Below, piece by piece: positions 61,086 to 64,000 of a stretch of 64,000 nt of DNA. The stretch's first letter is position 1. Each line of letters opens with the position of its first letter. Source of the stretch: Citricoccus sp. SGAir0253 (GTDB lineage Bacteria > Actinomycetota > Actinomycetes > Actinomycetales > Micrococcaceae). Below the pieces are notes generated by a model. The model ran no database searches, had not been told where the DNA came from, and was given only the letters and a program-made list of their open reading frames with translations. The position numbers and the translations under genes were made by a program. Location of the stretch: the NCBI RefSeq assembly GCF_005877055.1, contig NZ_CP039426.1:1-64000 (forward strand), written 5' to 3'.

Positions 61086-63278
61086 ATGAACGCCTCGCAC
61101 CACCACGATCATCCGGTCGGCCATTCCGCCGAGCCCGCTCATCCGGACGCCGATACCCATGGCCAGGCCATGCCGACGGGCCACGTGCATTCGGCCGTGG
61201 ATGAGGACCACCAGGTCCACAGCCATGGCCAGCACGCCGGGCACAGCACGGCCATGTTCAAGCACCGCTTCTGGGCCTCGCTGGTGCTGTCAGTCCCGGT
61301 GGTGGTCTTCAGCCCGATGGCCGCCCACCTGTTGGGCTACCACCTGCCCGAGTTCCCCGGGTCGGCGTGGATCGCCCCGGTGCTGGGCACGGTGATCTTC
61401 GTCTACGGCGGGGCCCCGTTCCTGAAGGGCGGCTTGACCGAGCTGCGCTCCCGCCAGCCGGGGATGATGCTGCTGATCGCCCTGGCCATCACCGTGGCCT
61501 TCGTCGCGTCCTGGGTCACCACCTTAGGTCTGGGCGGGTTCAACCTGGACTTCTGGTGGGAACTGGCCCTGCTGGTGACCATCATGCTGCTGGGGCACTG
61601 GCTGGAGATGCGCGCCCTGGGGGCGGCGTCCTCGGCTTTGGACGCCTTGGCCGCGCTGCTGCCGGACGAGGCCGAGAAGGTCGTGGACGGGGATACCGTC
61701 ACCGTGCCGATCGCCGAGTTGGCCGTGGGCGATGTGGTGCTGGTGCGGGCCGGGGCGCGGGTCCCGGCCGACGGGACCATCCTGGCCGGGACCGCGGAGT
61801 TCGACGAGGCGATGATCACCGGGGAGTCCCAGCCGGTGCTGCGCCAGGCCGGGGACACGGTGGTGGCCGGCACGGTCGCCACCGACAACACCGTGCGGGT
61901 GGAAGTGGCCGCCATCGGCGCCGACACGACCCTGGCCGGCATCCAGCGGATGGTGGCCGACGCCCAGGAGTCCTCCTCCCGGGCCCAGGCGCTGGCGGAC
62001 CGGGCCGCGGCCCTGCTGTTCTGGTTCGCCCTGGTCGCCGGCATCCTCACCGCGATCGCCTGGACGTGGCTGGGCAGCCCGGACGATGCGGTGACCCGGA
62101 CGGTGACCGTGCTGGTCATCGCCTGCCCCCACGCGCTGGGCCTGGCGATCCCGCTGGTCATCGCCCTGTCCACCGAGCGCGCGGCGAAGGCCGGGGTGCT
62201 GATCAAGGACCGGTTGGCCCTGGAGCGGATGCGCACCATCGACGTCGTGCTCTTCGACAAGACCGGCACCCTGACCGAGGGCGCCCACGCCGTCACCGCG
62301 GTCACGACCATGCCCGACGTCTCCGAGGCCGAGCTGCTGGCCTACGCGGCTGCGGCCGAGGCCGACAGCGAGCACCCCGTGGCCCGAGCCATCGTCACCG
62401 CCGCCGCCGAGCACCCGGAGGCCGCCCGGATGCCCAAGCACGGGACGGACTTCAGCGCCGCCATGGGCCGGGGGGTGCGCGCCACCGTGGACGGGGCCGA
62501 GGTCCTCGTTGGCGGGCCGAACATGCTGCGCGAGCTCGCCCTGGACACCCCGGAGCAGATCATCGGGACCACCCGGGCCTGGGTCGACCGCGGGGCCGGG
62601 GTGCTGCACGTGGTCCGGGACGGCTCCGTCATCGGCGCGGTGGCCGTGGAGGACAAGGTCCGCCCGGAGTCCCGGGCCGCCGTGGCCGCCCTGCACGCCC
62701 GCGGGGTGAAGGTCGCGATGATCACCGGGGACGCCCGCCAGGTCGCCGAGGCCGTGGGCGCGGACCTGGGCATCGACGAGGTCTTCGCCGAGGTGCTCCC
62801 GCAGGACAAGGACACCAAGGTCAATGACCTGCAGTCCCGCGGGCTGAGCGTGGCCATGGTCGGCGACGGCGTCAACGACGCGCCCGCCCTGGCCCGCGCC
62901 GAGGTCGGCATCGCCATCGGCGCCGGCACCGACGTGGCCATGGAGTCCGCCGGCGTGGTGCTGGCCGGCAATGACCCGCGGGCCGTCCTGTCCATGATCG
63001 AGCTCTCCCACGCCAGCTACCGCAAGATGATCCAGAACCTGGTCTGGGCCGCCGGTTACAACATCCTCTCCGTCCCGCTGGCCGCCGGGGTGCTCGCCCC
63101 CATCGGGTTCGTGCTCTCCCCGGCGGTCGGGGCGATCCTCATGTCCGCCTCCACCATCGTGGTCGCCCTCAACGCCCAGCTACTGCGCCGGACCGACCTG
63201 GATCCGGCCCATCTGGCGCCCACCACCCCCGAGGACCGGCGCCCGGCGAGACGCGCCGCGCCGGTGGCCACCCACTGA
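61086..63278 (+). CDS. copB: Copper-exporting P1B-type ATPase with CPH motif (CopB-type)
   Basis: 730 residues. A His/Asp-rich N-terminus (residues 1-57, with HHHDH) replaces HMA domains. Ion-path motif CPH (347-349) in VLVIACPHALGLAIPLVIAL marks the P1B-3/CopB group, often linked to Cu(II) or Ag(I). TGES (245-248), DKTGT with Asp391, and MVGDGVNDAPALA complete the pump. ATG at 61086 has AAGGAGAAGGA just upstream. Second ATPase of the window, distinct from the SPC-type pump at 5 kb. Confidence 0.93.
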   Translation: MNASHHHDHPVGHSAEPAHPDADTHGQAMPTGHVHSAVDEDHQVHSHGQHAGHSTAMFKHRFWASLVLSVPVVVFSPMAAHLLGYHLPEFPGSAWIAPVLGTVIFVYGGAPFLKGGLTELRSRQPGMMLLIALAITVAFVASWVTTLGLGGFNLDFWWELALLVTIMLLGHWLEMRALGAASSALDALAALLPDEAEKVVDGDTVTVPIAELAVGDVVLVRAGARVPADGTILAGTAEFDEAMITGESQPVLRQAGDTVVAGTVATDNTVRVEVAAIGADTTLAGIQRMVADAQESSSRAQALADRAAALLFWFALVAGILTAIAWTWLGSPDDAVTRTVTVLVIACPHALGLAIPLVIALSTERAAKAGVLIKDRLALERMRTIDVVLFDKTGTLTEGAHAVTAVTTMPDVSEAELLAYAAAAEADSEHPVARAIVTAAAEHPEAARMPKHGTDFSAAMGRGVRATVDGAEVLVGGPNMLRELALDTPEQIIGTTRAWVDRGAGVLHVVRDGSVIGAVAVEDKVRPESRAAVAALHARGVKVAMITGDARQVAEAVGADLGIDEVFAEVLPQDKDTKVNDLQSRGLSVAMVGDGVNDAPALARAEVGIAIGAGTDVAMESAGVVLAGNDPRAVLSMIELSHASYRKMIQNLVWAAGYNILSVPLAAGVLAPIGFVLSPAVGAILMSASTIVVALNAQLLRRTDLDPAHLAPTTPEDRRPARRAAPVATH

Positions 63279-63312
63279 ACCGAAAACCGACACCCCAAGG
63301 AAAGGCAACTGC

Positions 63313-64000
63313 ATGAAGCACACCACCACCCTGAGCGCCCTGGCCCTGGCCGCAGCACTGGCCCTGACCGCCTGTGGCAACACCGAGGGCGGCGGTGACG
63401 GCGGCACCGAGACCCCGCCCGCGCCGGCCGCCACCACCTCGACCCCGGCCGCCACGACGGCGGAGGCCTCACCCACCGCCACGGACACCGCCATCGGCAC
63501 CACTGAGGAGATCTCCGCCGAGCACAACGACAAGGACATCATGTTCGCCCAGATGATGATCCCCCACCACCAGCAGGCCGTTCAGATGAGCGAGATGCTG
63601 CTGGCCAAGGAGGACATCCCGGCCGACGTGGCGGACTTCGCGCAGGAGGTCATCGACGCCCAGGGTCCGGAGATCGAGCGCATGGACGCGATGCTCGCCG
63701 CCTGGGGCGAAGAAGCCGTGGGCATGGAGGACATGGGCAGCATGGACGACGGTTCCGGACAGGGCATGAGCGGGATGATGTCCGAGGAGGACATGATGGC
63801 CCTGGATAAGGCCAAGGGCACCGAGGCCGCCCGCCTCTACCTGGAGCAGATGACAGCCCACCACGAGGGCGCCGTCGAGATGGCCCAGGAGCAGCTCGAC
63901 GCCGGCCAGAACCCGCAGGCCAAGCAGCTGGCCCAGCAGGTCGTCGACGCCCAGAAGGCAGAGATCGAGGAGATGGGCACGATGCTCCAGGACCTGCCCG
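63313..64000 (+). CDS. DUF305 lipoprotein, partial (runs off the window)
   Basis: Begins MKHTTTLSALALAAALALTA with a lipobox (LTAC) and an Ala/Thr-rich linker, then the DUF305 domain: FAQMMIPHHQQAVQMSEMLL and later YLEQMTAHHEGAVEMAQEQL, a His/Met repeat pair typical of the family, with a Met-rich stretch between (GQGMSGMMSEEDMM). DUF305 proteins are linked to copper handling. AAGGAAAGG precedes the ATG. The stop is beyond base 64000. In the copZ-copB operon, 34 nt after copB. Confidence 0.88.
   Translation, partial: MKHTTTLSALALAAALALTACGNTEGGGDGGTETPPAPAATTSTPAATTAEASPTATDTAIGTTEEISAEHNDKDIMFAQMMIPHHQQAVQMSEMLLAKEDIPADVADFAQEVIDAQGPEIERMDAMLAAWGEEAVGMEDMGSMDDGSGQGMSGMMSEEDMMALDKAKGTEAARLYLEQMTAHHEGAVEMAQEQLDAGQNPQAKQLAQQVVDAQKAEIEEMGTMLQDLP

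Overview
The window is GC-rich actinobacterial DNA. Closest relatives by gene content appear to be Micrococcaceae-type bacteria (Arthrobacter, Citricoccus, Micrococcus, Kocuria): actinobacterial ResB/CcsB, CopD-CtaG fusion, SCO6880-type conjugation genes, NphR-like regulators. The species is inferred from family resemblance only. A Rep gene, an iteron-like repeat array, parA/parB-like genes, a conjugation operon and several resolvases make a plasmid, or a plasmid-derived island, the most likely setting.

Layout. 1-14 kb is a metal and redox block: cytochrome c maturation (resB, ccsB), a CmtR-controlled metal ATPase with a dedicated lspA, the thiol/disulfide set ccdA-DsbA-VKOR, a CtaG protein, copC and a CopD-CtaG fusion. 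14-19 kb holds small membrane proteins, SURF1, DUF4307, a histidine kinase whose response regulator is cut down to its last ~40 residues, and a helicase-associated-domain protein. 19-21.3 kb carries small unknown plasmid-type genes and an NrdH-like redoxin. 21.5 kb has an ACR3-like arsenite carrier. 22.8-33.3 kb is an aromatic-degradation block. A minus-strand operon (flavin monooxygenase, maleylacetate reductase, hydroxyquinol 1,2-dioxygenase) fits resorcinol/hydroxyquinol breakdown. A plus-strand operon (flavin reductase, HpaB/NphA1-type phenol/4-nitrophenol hydroxylase, catechol 1,2-dioxygenase) lies beyond it, and two paralogous AraC regulators sit head to head between them.

33.7-46.3 kb is a conjugative type IV secretion cluster (T4CP, VirB4-like ATPase, SCO6880, TrbL-like, pilin-like, M23 wall hydrolase, ParA-like ATPase). 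No relaxase is recognisable. 46.4-51.3 kb is the replication and partition unit: repeats on both sides of a primase-type rep gene, a perfect 20-bp inverted repeat, parA and a parB-like gene. 51.5-59 kb is a defence block (OLD-family ATPase/TOPRIM nuclease and a single-chain type ISP/IIG-like restriction-modification enzyme) flanked on both sides by serine-recombinase genes or remnants. 59.4-64 kb is a copper block: lipoprotein with Asp-box repeats, CsoR-like operator, copZ, CPH-type copB, DUF305 lipoprotein.

The most striking global signal is that several otherwise sound genes (DsbA, CopD-CtaG, Rep, a recombinase, a methyltransferase tail) are broken by a one-base length change in a G/C homopolymer. 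This points first to sequencing or assembly error, and alternatively to phase variation. The most interesting regulatory signal is a repeated TCTAC-N5-GTAGA palindrome shared by copC and an unknown four-helix membrane protein gene.
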